From Pedobacter steynii (lineage in GTDB: Bacteria > Bacteroidota > Bacteroidia > Sphingobacteriales > Sphingobacteriaceae), in the NCBI RefSeq assembly GCF_001721645.1, contig NZ_CP017141.1, forward strand, positions 4,650,001 through 4,714,000: DNA of 64,000 nucleotides. The letters are read 5' to 3'. The notes under the pieces were generated by a model, which was not told the DNA's origin, did not search any database, and saw nothing but the letters and a program-made list of their open reading frames with translations. Below, piece by piece: positions 34,340 through 41,611 of this stretch. Position 1 is the stretch's first letter. Every line of letters starts with the position of its first letter. The translations under genes were made by a program, and so were the position numbers.

Positions 34340-34391
34340 TGTGGATAACTATGTGTAAAAACTGTTAGGAACCTGTTGGTAATGTGTTAAA
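34340..34391 (-). repeat. Cluster of DnaA-box-like 9-mers
   Basis: TGTGGATAA at 34340-34348 is the exact complement of the DnaA box TTATCCACA. TGTGTAAAA (34352), TGTTGGTAA (34374) and TGTGTTAAA (34383) share 6-7 of 9 bases, and another TGT lies at 34363, giving a spacing of 9-12 bases in one orientation. It ends just before the -7 box of the candidate transcript. Whether it is functional is not known. Confidence 0.3.
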
Positions 34392-34404
34392 AATAAAATG
34401 CAAT

Positions 34405-34412
34405 TATCTTTG
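34405..34412 (+). promoter_or_regulatory. -7 box of the candidate small transcript
   Basis: TATCTTTG is an exact TAnnTTTG match. Transcription would begin near 34418. No clear -33 TTTG was found at the right spacing. Confidence 0.45.
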
Positions 34413-34568
34413 GATTAGATAGTTATAGTTCGTAAATTAGATCTATCAAAAAGGAAGTAATTTGACCGTTTGAAAGAAAGACTCCAAAAAGAACAATGGC
34501 CTCAGGGCAAAAGGTTCTGGGGATTTCAATGAATTAGTAGAAGATCAGATTCAAAGGAGACAGAGAAA

Positions 34569-34703
34569 ATGATGCTTAAAATGCCAGAACTGTTAAGTAA
34601 GGGTATATTCACTAAATTCGGGACAGACATTAAACCTATCCATTATTCTACGGAACGATGTGAAAAGGATAAGTTCGGAGGGATCAAAGTTGAAAAATAC
34701 TAA
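34569..34703 (+). CDS. Possible 44-residue protein inside the small transcript
   Basis: Two adjacent ATG codons (34569 and 34572) follow an AAAGGAG sequence by about 10 bases, unusual in this window where ribosome sites are mostly A-rich. The product would start MMLKMPELLSKGIFTKFG and end FGGIKVEKY, with mixed composition and no membrane helix. Nothing in it is recognised. The third-position base use looks plausible for this genome but 44 codons are too few to decide. Conservation in related species would settle it. Confidence 0.3.
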   Translation: MMLKMPELLSKGIFTKFGTDIKPIHYSTERCEKDKFGGIKVEKY

Positions 34704-34769
34704 GAGGACCAAAGAAGGTTAAAATACAGAGCGTTTGATGCCTTTTTGGTGCTACGGCAAAGAAAAGGT

Positions 34770-34816
34770 GAAAACGGAGAACCAAATCGCTAGAAGAGGG
34801 ACTCCGTTTTCTTTTT
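34770..34816 (+). terminator. Terminator-like stem-loop of the small transcript
   Basis: GAAAACGGAG at 34770-34779 pairs perfectly with CTCCGTTTTC at 34802-34811 across a 22-base loop and is followed by TTTTT. The large loop is unusual for a terminator but the stem and T-run are convincing. Confidence 0.5.
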
Positions 34817-34920
34817 ATATCCGTTTTTTGCTGAAGATCTTTCAGGATCAAATCAAATTCTTTTTAAGACAAATCCGGATTATTAATCCCTTTTAGCAAT
34901 CTAACGTTAAATAAAGAATT

Positions 34921-34982
34921 CCTTAACATTAAGGGAATATTGCCGGAGTAGATTTGTCAAAAAAATACCATCGAGACAAATC
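34921..34982 (+). promoter_or_regulatory. fecI promoter with two inverted repeats
   Basis: TAGATTTG at 34949-34956 is an exact -7 box. CCTTAA-CA-TTAAGG at 34921-34934 is centred at about -34 relative to the expected start, where an activator or repressor would sit. A second inverted repeat, GATTTGTC (34951-34958) with GACAAATC (34975-34982), overlaps the -7 box and ends three bases before the ATG. Confidence 0.45.
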
Positions 34983-34984
34983 AA

Positions 34985-35554
34985 ATGATTTCTGGCAGTC
35001 AACTGATCTCTTTTCTAAAGAACGGGAGTCATAAAGCAATGGAAGATATTTATCAGCTCTATTGGGAAGAGGTGCTGGATAGTGCTTATAAAAGGCTGCG
35101 GGACGAGGAGATTGCTCAGGACATTACCCAGGAAATTTTTATCTCTTTATGGGAGAACCGGGAGAAGATCCAATTGACAGGTACGCTGCGGGCTTATTTT
35201 GAAGGGGCGGTAAAATACCGGGTCATTAACTATTTCCGTTCCTCCCTCATTAAAGAAAAACATAAAGAAGACCTTTCCCTCCTGATCCGTGATGAAGTCG
35301 GATCCTCTGCAGAAAACATACTGATGCTCAAAGACCTTCACCAGGAAGTAGATGAGGCCATGCTGGACCTACCGGAAAAAATGAGGTTAATTTTTTCTAT
35401 GAGCAGAAAACAGGAAAAAAGTATCGGAGAAATTTCTTCGGAGCTCGGTATTTCTGTGCAAACGGTTAAAAATCAGCTCAGTGCCGCATTAAAAGTGATG
35501 AAGAAAAGGCTTTCTTATCTCCTGTTTTTAATCATTTGTATCTTGTTAACATAA
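34985..35554 (+). CDS. FecI-like ECF sigma factor
   Basis: A 189-residue ECF sigma factor. Region 2 (MEDIYQLYWEEVLDSAYKRL, then DITQEIFISLWENREKIQL, binding core polymerase and -10 DNA) and region 4 (LDLPEKMRLIFSMSRKQEKS, IGEISSELGISVQTVKNQLS, binding -35 DNA) are both clear. A hydrophobic tail (LLFLIICILLT) is unusual but seen in some Bacteroidota FecI homologues. It is followed 62 bases on by a FecR-like anti-sigma factor and a SusC receptor, the standard cell-surface signalling set: substrate binding at SusC is relayed by its N-terminal domain to FecR and then to this factor. Confidence 0.92.
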   Translation: MISGSQLISFLKNGSHKAMEDIYQLYWEEVLDSAYKRLRDEEIAQDITQEIFISLWENREKIQLTGTLRAYFEGAVKYRVINYFRSSLIKEKHKEDLSLLIRDEVGSSAENILMLKDLHQEVDEAMLDLPEKMRLIFSMSRKQEKSIGEISSELGISVQTVKNQLSAALKVMKKRLSYLLFLIICILLT

Positions 35555-35569
35555 ACTTAACCTAAGTTT
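35553..35569. repeat. Inverted repeat between fecI and fecR
   Basis: AAACTTA (35553-35559) and TAAGTTT (35563-35569) pair perfectly around ACC, partly overlapping the fecI stop codon. It may be a weak intergenic hairpin or an operator for fecR; no T-run follows directly. Confidence 0.3.
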
Positions 35570-35616
35570 AACAACTTTGGCTGGTACTATTCTTCTTTTG
35601 CTTTGACAATAGGTTG

Positions 35617-36576
35617 ATGACAAAGGAAGAACAAGCACAGGAGCTGCTAAAAAAATATATCAATAAGGAAGCCAGTCCTGCCGAAATTGCACAGGTAGAA
35701 AGCTGGTATGCTTCCTCCGCAGGAGAAAACCTGCCCTTGCCAAAAGAAAAAAAGCAAGAGATTGCTGAACGGGTATTGCATAAACTTCGCCAGGAGATGG
35801 GAAAAGTTGAAGAGCAGGAAAATCTTCGTTTTCCTTTCTGGTATCAAACCGGCAAAGTCGCAGCTGCCATCCTGCTAGTTTCGGCTCTGGGACTAGGCAT
35901 TTGGCTGATGAACAGAAAACCAGTGGTTCCTGAAAAACTGCTGTCACTGAGCACTACTGCAAAGGAAAGAAAGAAAATTGTTTTTGCAGAAGGCTCTGAA
36001 ATTGTGCTCGGACCTTCTTCCCGCCTGAGGTATCCCGCCAGGTTCAAATCATTGGAGAGAACAGTATCGCTCACAGAAGGAGAGGCTTTCTTTAACATTG
36101 CCCATGAAGAAAAGCGTCCTTTTATGGTGAAGACTGCTGAGGATCTTTATACAAAAGTTCTGGGGACTTCTTTCCGGATTAAATCTTATCGCAAAAGCAA
36201 TCATATTTCTGTGGCAGTGCTGACTGGAAAAGTGGCAGTTGGAAATTCCCGTCAACTGTTTGGAACGCTGATCAAAGGACAGGAAATCTCCTACAATAAG
36301 GTCGGACAGCGGGCAGAAATTAGCTACACACCTGTAAAAACGTATATCAACCTCAAATTCGAAAACGCTTCTTTACAAGAGGTTGCCCGTAAACTCGAAT
36401 ATGCTTATAGCATCCGGATTTCTTTAAACAGTCCGGCAATCAGCAGGTTGAAATGTAATGCCACTTTTAACACCAAACAAAACCCTGAAGAGATTCTGGA
36501 CATCATTTGTAGTCTGCATCATCTCCAATTCAGGAAATCTGATGACCATAAAACCTTTAATGTATACAGAAAATGA
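35617..36576 (+). CDS. FecR-like anti-sigma factor
   Basis: A 319-residue single-pass protein from ATG 35617 (TTG 35614 also opens the frame). A cytoplasmic N-terminal region (about residues 1-80, ELLKKYINKEASPAEIAQVE) holds sigma, the membrane helix is at about 84-101 (VAAAILLVSALGLGIWL), and the periplasmic FecR domain carries KIVFAEGSEIVLGPSSRLRY, LTEGEAFFNIAHEEKRPF and VLGTSFRIKSY, then the DUF4974 C-terminal domain (YINLKFENASLQEVARKLEY) that contacts the receptor's signalling domain. It transmits the SusC occupancy signal to the FecI-like sigma factor. Confidence 0.92.
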   Translation: MTKEEQAQELLKKYINKEASPAEIAQVESWYASSAGENLPLPKEKKQEIAERVLHKLRQEMGKVEEQENLRFPFWYQTGKVAAAILLVSALGLGIWLMNRKPVVPEKLLSLSTTAKERKKIVFAEGSEIVLGPSSRLRYPARFKSLERTVSLTEGEAFFNIAHEEKRPFMVKTAEDLYTKVLGTSFRIKSYRKSNHISVAVLTGKVAVGNSRQLFGTLIKGQEISYNKVGQRAEISYTPVKTYINLKFENASLQEVARKLEYAYSIRISLNSPAISRLKCNATFNTKQNPEEILDIICSLHHLQFRKSDDHKTFNVYRK

Positions 36577-36599
36577 GAATATAAAGATGATCAACAAAA

Positions 36600-36624
36600 C
36601 CGGTACTGATCAGATCAGCACCGG
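36600..36624. repeat. Near-perfect 12-bp inverted repeat between fecR and susC
   Basis: Arms 36600-36611 and 36613-36624 (CCGGTACTGATC and its complement with one mismatch) have a one-base centre. It lies 88 bases before the SusC start codon and after the fecR stop, so it may affect read-through into susC or be an operator for an internal promoter. Confidence 0.4.
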
Positions 36625-36711
36625 AAAGTCTAAAGCCGGCCTCATAACGACAATTACACAGCCAGGCTTATTTTAACACCACCATTACAGGGTATAAAAA
36701 CAAATAAAAAT

Positions 36712-39700
36712 ATGAAAAAATCCTCATACAAGAGGTTACCAGCTCTTTATAAAGCCATGAAATATTCATTGTTAACTTTTTCCATTCTCTGCACATTCTG
36801 TGGAACGCTCTTTGCCTCCCTGACCATGGCACAAACACTGGAGAAAAGCAGGGTTACGATTAAAATTGGTCCCAACCGTGCTACCAGCTCCATACTTAAA
36901 GAAATAGAAGCCGGCACCGGACTTCATTTTGTATACAATCCGGAATCTGCCTCTGGAAATCAAAACCTTGCCCCACAGTCCTTCAAAAATGAGAAGGTTT
37001 CTTTATTGCTTAAACTTCTGGGTTTCGATTTCCAGGAAAAAGCAGGACATGTGATCCTCAGAAAAATTCCGGTTGCCCCACCAAAACCAGATCGCGTGAT
37101 CAAAGGAAGGGTAACAGACTCTACCGGAATGGCGATGCCGGGTGTATCCGTAAACGTCATCGGTGGAAAAGCAACGACTACCGCTGCTGATGGAACATAT
37201 AGCATCCCGGTTCCGGAAAATGGCGTATTGTCTTTCTCTATGGTTGGTTTTAAAACCAAACAGGTTAAAGTTTCCGACATTCAGGAAGTGAATGTTGTAC
37301 TGATGGAAGATAAAGCCCTTTTATCTGAAATCGTGGTGGTAGGTTACGGTACGCAAAAGAAAGCAACCCTGTCTGGTGCAGTAAGTGTGGTATCCCTGGA
37401 TAAAGTATCCTCAAGATCTTTAAATAGTGTGGCTGAGGTTCTGGCAGGAAAAGCACCCGGAGTAATTGTAACCAATGAAGGAGGAGATCCTACCTCGGCA
37501 CCTCGTATCAATATCCGCGGTTCTGGTGGAATCAATGGAGAGAACGTCCTTTATGTGGTAGATGGGACAGTTTTTTCAGGAACACCGGTGCTCAATCCAA
37601 ATGATATCGAATCTATCTCTGTATTGAAAGATGGATCTGCAGCAATATACGGAGCGCGTGCTTCGGGCGGTGTGGTGCTGATCACCACTAAAAAAGGTAA
37701 GAACGAGGCCATGCAGATTACATTTGATGGTAAGATCGGGACACAAGCTGCCTGGAGAAAATTAGAACCCCTAAATGCAGAACAAAGAGCATTTGTGGCG
37801 GAAACAGCAGCTAAAAATGGAAAGAGCGACTTACTACCGGCTTTTGACGCTTCAAAATATCCGGATGGAAGAATAACCCGTACCAACTGGATGGATGAAG
37901 TTTTCAGAACAGGAATGACTCAGGATTATAATCTTGGTCTTTCCGGAGGAACGGATAAATCCAATGCTTACCTGAGTTTCAATTACCGTAAAGCGGAGGG
38001 GATTGTCCTGAATACTTCTGCCGAAAGGTATAATTTCAGGATTAATTCTGATTATAAAATCAGTTCCTGGTTGAAAGTAGGAGAAAACTTTTCTTTTAGC
38101 AGCACAAACGGACAGGGTGCAAATACCAGTAGTGATTACACAGGGGCATTATTGTCTGCGATCTATTACCCTGCCAATGGAACACCTTATAACCCGGATG
38201 GCTCTTTTGCCGGATTACCTGGCGGGGCATACGCAGGAGATTATGGCGATATCGTTAATCCCGTTGCGGATTTGAAGAGAATTGATGTGAACAGGCCTCA
38301 GAATGTATTCATGATCAATCCTTATATCATGGTTGACCTGGCGAAAGGACTATCGTTTAAATCTAATTTTAACCTGACTAAAGACTTCCTGAATACGACA
38401 ATTTTTACGCCTAAACGTCCGGAAGTAGGAAAACCGGTACTGACCAATTCCCTGGAAGTTGGACAAACCAGAAAGAGCGATATCCTTGCAGAACAAATCC
38501 TGAACTATAAGACTGATCTGGAGCAGCATCACCTGGATTTTACCGGCGGATTCTCTTTCCAAAAAACAAAATATAACGACTTTTATGTAAAAGGAAACGG
38601 CTTTGATGATGAGTCCCCTTCAAAAAGATACCTGGTAAATGCATCGACATTTGAGCCTGCCACGACCAGGTTTGAAGCTACTGCATTGTCTTCCCTGTTT
38701 TTAAGGGCCAACTATAATTATGCAGATAAATATCTGCTATCGCTGATCGGACGTCGTGACGGTTCTTCTCTAATCCCGAAAAAGGAAAACAGGTTCCGTA
38801 ATTACTACTCTGTTTCGGCCGGATGGGTGCTGACAAAAGAGAATTTCCTGTCGGAAAGTACCTGGTTAAATGAGCTGAAACTAAGAGGAAGTTATGGTTT
38901 ATTAGGTAACCTGGGTAGTTTATCTGCCACAGATGTGAGCCCTTTATTGGACCGTACCAATTCTTATTTTGGACAAAATCCAAGCTTAGGTACGGGTTAT
39001 GTATCCAGCATTCTGGAGAACCCGGACCTGAAATGGGCGGAATCCAAACAAACCAATATTGGTCTGGACCTTGGGATCCTGAAAAATGCGCTGACCATTA
39101 CTGCGGATTATTTTGTTAAAAACACAGATAAAATGATCCTGAAAAAGCCATTGCCGGGAACTGCAGGACTAGCCGTTCAGACCATTAACGCTGGTTTGGT
39201 AAGAGATCGCGGATTTGAGCTTGGTATCAATTATAACAGCAGTAAGGAACGCGATTTTACCTATACTGTTGGTCTTACCTTAACCAAAGTGAACAATAAG
39301 GTGATTAAACTGGCTCCTGGTCAGGATGTGATTCCGGTAGGTACCAATTTCAGAAATGAGCTGGCTCCGCTGATGATTAAACAGGGACAACCTTTATACA
39401 GCTATTTTGTCCTGAAAACTCAGGGAATATTTAAAACTCAGGCGGAAGTTGATGAATATGTCGGTGCTAATGGAGAGAAGATTCAGCCTAAGGCTAAACC
39501 GGGCGATTTTAAATTCGCTGATTTGGATAACAATGGTTCCATCGATGCAAAAGACCGTTATTTTGCAGGAAGTGCCTATCCGGACTTCTCCTATGGATTG
39601 AGTTTCAACGCAAATTATAAAAACTTTGACCTTAACATTTTTGCTCAGGGTGTCTATGGAAACAAGTTGTTTAATGCCGTTAAAAGAACAACTTATAGCG

Positions 39701-40068
39701 CAAGTGGACCTTCTTACAATAAGCTAACCGGTATCCTCGATGCCTGGTCGCCGGAAAATCCGAATGGAAAAGTTCCGATCATCTCTACTTCGGATGCCAA
39801 CGGGAACTTTAATGCTTCAGATTTCTATGTAGAAAATGGATCTTATCTGCGTCTGAGAAACCTGACATTGGGTTATAGCCTTCCTAAATCGCTTACCAGT
39901 AAGATGAAAACAGGTGCAGTTCGTATTTATGCGACTTCAAATAACCTGTTTACCATCACCAACTATTCTGGCTTTGATCCTGAAATCGGAATGAGTAATA
40001 ATGGCCTGGATGTGGGCAGATACCCACAGGCGAGAAGCTTCCTGTTAGGTCTTAGTGTGAATTTATAA
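36712..40068 (+). CDS. SusC/RagA-family TonB-linked outer-membrane transporter with STN signalling domain
   Basis: A 1118-residue outer-membrane transporter. After the signal peptide (cleavage near MAQTLEK) comes an STN domain (about residues 45-115, VTIKIGPNRATSSILKEIEA) that signals to FecR, then a carboxypeptidase-like sandwich (VIKGRVTDSTGMAMPGVSVN), the SusC TonB-box-like LSEIVVVGYGTQKKATLSGA region, plug (NVLYVVDGTVFSG, AAIYGARASGGVVLITTKKG) and barrel ending FLLGLSVNL. A Ca-binding-type loop DLDNNGSIDAKD is usual for SusC. It imports a substrate bound by the SusD partner encoded 20 bases on. The substrate is inferred to be a phosphorylated organic compound. Confidence 0.95.
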   Translation: MKKSSYKRLPALYKAMKYSLLTFSILCTFCGTLFASLTMAQTLEKSRVTIKIGPNRATSSILKEIEAGTGLHFVYNPESASGNQNLAPQSFKNEKVSLLLKLLGFDFQEKAGHVILRKIPVAPPKPDRVIKGRVTDSTGMAMPGVSVNVIGGKATTTAADGTYSIPVPENGVLSFSMVGFKTKQVKVSDIQEVNVVLMEDKALLSEIVVVGYGTQKKATLSGAVSVVSLDKVSSRSLNSVAEVLAGKAPGVIVTNEGGDPTSAPRINIRGSGGINGENVLYVVDGTVFSGTPVLNPNDIESISVLKDGSAAIYGARASGGVVLITTKKGKNEAMQITFDGKIGTQAAWRKLEPLNAEQRAFVAETAAKNGKSDLLPAFDASKYPDGRITRTNWMDEVFRTGMTQDYNLGLSGGTDKSNAYLSFNYRKAEGIVLNTSAERYNFRINSDYKISSWLKVGENFSFSSTNGQGANTSSDYTGALLSAIYYPANGTPYNPDGSFAGLPGGAYAGDYGDIVNPVADLKRIDVNRPQNVFMINPYIMVDLAKGLSFKSNFNLTKDFLNTTIFTPKRPEVGKPVLTNSLEVGQTRKSDILAEQILNYKTDLEQHHLDFTGGFSFQKTKYNDFYVKGNGFDDESPSKRYLVNASTFEPATTRFEATALSSLFLRANYNYADKYLLSLIGRRDGSSLIPKKENRFRNYYSVSAGWVLTKENFLSESTWLNELKLRGSYGLLGNLGSLSATDVSPLLDRTNSYFGQNPSLGTGYVSSILENPDLKWAESKQTNIGLDLGILKNALTITADYFVKNTDKMILKKPLPGTAGLAVQTINAGLVRDRGFELGINYNSSKERDFTYTVGLTLTKVNNKVIKLAPGQDVIPVGTNFRNELAPLMIKQGQPLYSYFVLKTQGIFKTQAEVDEYVGANGEKIQPKAKPGDFKFADLDNNGSIDAKDRYFAGSAYPDFSYGLSFNANYKNFDLNIFAQGVYGNKLFNAVKRTTYSASGPSYNKLTGILDAWSPENPNGKVPIISTSDANGNFNASDFYVENGSYLRLRNLTLGYSLPKSLTSKMKTGAVRIYATSNNLFTITNYSGFDPEIGMSNNGLDVGRYPQARSFLLGLSVNL

Positions 40069-40087
40069 TTTTTTAAAAGAAAGAAAA

Positions 40088-41611
40088 ATGAAACAAAATA
40101 TAAAGTATATAGCCGTAGCTGCACTTGCCTTCTTAAGTTCGTGTACGAAGCAATTGGATATTATCCCTCAAGGCGCTCCATCAGCTCAGAACTTCTGGAA
40201 AACCCAGGAAGATGCATTAAAGGGAAGAAACGGATTATATGAGAAATATAATGATGAGAACTTCTATGGAAGGGGGATGTTCTGGTTTATCAATGCCAGC
40301 GATGATATGGTGACGGGAAGAAACAAACCCGAAGCCGATAACATTAAGAATTTTAATAAGACTTATCTGGGAGGTGGGTATACGGAAAGCCAGTGGTCCA
40401 TGCGCTATGCGATCATCAAACGCGCAAATGACATCATTAAAAATGTCCCGGGGATTTCAATGGATGAATCCCTGAAAAAGGCAATCATCGGTGATGCCTA
40501 TTTTAATGCTGGATTGGTTTATTTTCAATTGGCTGCAAATTATGGAAATGAAAAGGCCGGTGTTCCTATTGTCGGATTGGATACGGATCCGGCAAAGGCA
40601 ATCCCAAGGGCAAAAAATGTAAATGAAAACTATGATTATATCATTCAGTTGTTTGAAAAAGCCGCAGAGCAGCTGCCGTTTTTTACAGACATGAAAGCGG
40701 ATGATTATGGAAGAGCGCACAAAACTGCAGCTTGGGCTTATCTGTCAAAAGTTTATCTTTATAAAAAAGATTATGCCAATGCCAAGAAATATGCAGATAT
40801 GGTGATCAGTTCGGGTAAACATGAGTTGGTTTTAACCAGTTTCTCGGATGTATTTAAGGCCTCTAATAACTGGTCTAAAGAGTACATCTGGTCTGTAGTT
40901 TGCACGCCTAACGGAGGTGGTACGGGCTGGGGAAGTAAATTGCCAGGCGTAATGCTCACCAATAAAGGCTGGACCCTGTACAACGGCTGGGGTTATTACC
41001 TGCCTACCAAAGAGCTATATGATTCTTATGAAACAGGGGATAAACGTCGCGAAGCAACGATCCTGAAGCCAGGAGATAAGTTCATGTTTTTCGGACAGGA
41101 ACGTAGCTTTACCAAAGATGGAGGAGCAACCTCAGATTACCAGTTTAAGAAATACATGGAGCCTTTCTCTTATGCAAACCCAATCCCTACACATGTAAAT
41201 CCTAATGGTGATAATGGTACTACTGATCTGAATGTGCCATTGATGCGTTTTGCAGAGGTATTATTGATCAAGGCTGAAGCTGCGATTATGTTGAATGGTG
41301 CCGGAGCTGGTGATGCGGAATTGAACAGAATCAGAGTTCGTGCAGGATTAACAGTCAAAAGTGGGATGACCATGACCGACCTGAAACGCGAACGCCGGAA
41401 TGAGCTGGCCGGAGAATGGGCCGACCGCCATCGCGATCTGGTAAGGTGGGGAGATGCGCAGGCAACCTATGCTTTGCCATTACACGACTCACAAGGAAGA
41501 GAGATCTGGGCTTCCAGGGCATTCAATCCTCAGGTTCATGATGTATGGGCTGTTCCACAAAGCGAAATTGACAATAGTGGCGGAGTAATTACTCAAAATC
41601 CAGGCTGGTAA
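40088..41611 (+). CDS. SusD/RagB-family nutrient-binding lipoprotein
   Basis: A 507-residue surface lipoprotein with lipobox FLSSC (Cys near residue 19). The N-terminal helical part has the SusD pattern QGAPSAQNFWKTQEDALKG, the TPR scaffold (AYFNAGLVYFQLAANYG, AAWAYLSKVYLYKKDYANAK) and the C-terminal RFAEVLLIKAEAAIML and LKRERRNELAGEWADRHRDL motifs (split). SusD acts as a lid on the SusC barrel and captures substrate at the cell surface. Its stop codon shares a base with the start of the following phosphodiesterase/phosphatase gene, tying that enzyme to this uptake system. Confidence 0.95.
   Translation: MKQNIKYIAVAALAFLSSCTKQLDIIPQGAPSAQNFWKTQEDALKGRNGLYEKYNDENFYGRGMFWFINASDDMVTGRNKPEADNIKNFNKTYLGGGYTESQWSMRYAIIKRANDIIKNVPGISMDESLKKAIIGDAYFNAGLVYFQLAANYGNEKAGVPIVGLDTDPAKAIPRAKNVNENYDYIIQLFEKAAEQLPFFTDMKADDYGRAHKTAAWAYLSKVYLYKKDYANAKKYADMVISSGKHELVLTSFSDVFKASNNWSKEYIWSVVCTPNGGGTGWGSKLPGVMLTNKGWTLYNGWGYYLPTKELYDSYETGDKRREATILKPGDKFMFFGQERSFTKDGGATSDYQFKKYMEPFSYANPIPTHVNPNGDNGTTDLNVPLMRFAEVLLIKAEAAIMLNGAGAGDAELNRIRVRAGLTVKSGMTMTDLKRERRNELAGEWADRHRDLVRWGDAQATYALPLHDSQGREIWASRAFNPQVHDVWAVPQSEIDNSGGVITQNPGW

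Larger units (their letters stand above)
34418..34816 (+). ncRNA. Candidate small RNA or short mRNA, about 400 nt
   Basis: The boundaries come from a -7 box at 34405-34412 and an intrinsic-terminator-like stem (GAAAACGGAG at 34770-34779 pairing with 34802-34811, then five T). The stretch is purine-rich (many GGAG, GAAAG and AAAGG runs) and has small internal pairings, such as GATAG near 34418 with CTATC near 34445, and CCTCAG with CTGGGG near 34500-34530. I looked for RNase P, tmRNA, 6S and SRP signatures (for example GAGGAAAGTCC, or a tRNA-like 3' end) and found none. It may instead be an mRNA for the 44-residue peptide inside it. Confidence 0.4.
34338..34984. other. 647-base gap: DnaA-like repeats, candidate small transcript, fecI promoter
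   Basis: No ordinary gene lies here. From left to right: an 11-base-periodic run of TGT-beginning 9-mers including one exact DnaA box (34340-34348); a -7 promoter box at 34405-34412; a likely transcript of about 400 bases containing a 44-codon open frame (34569-34703); a stem-loop with T-run at 34770-34816; about 100 A/T-rich bases; and the fecI promoter with an inverted repeat (34921-34982). Confidence 0.7.

Noticed and set aside
34338..34400. Replication origin
   Set aside because: Only one exact DnaA box is present, no dnaA is nearby, and gene orientation does not switch across it. Kept as a low-scored finding only.
34418..34816. RNase P RNA, tmRNA or 6S RNA
   Set aside because: Length fits the first two, but the universal GAGGAAAGTCC core of RNase P, the tRNA-like ends of tmRNA and the long-hairpin form of 6S were not found.
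39508..39550. EF-hand-like loop in the SusC protein
   Set aside because: The DLDNNGSIDAKD loop is a usual feature of SusC-family barrels, not an oddity, unlike the one in the RND pump.
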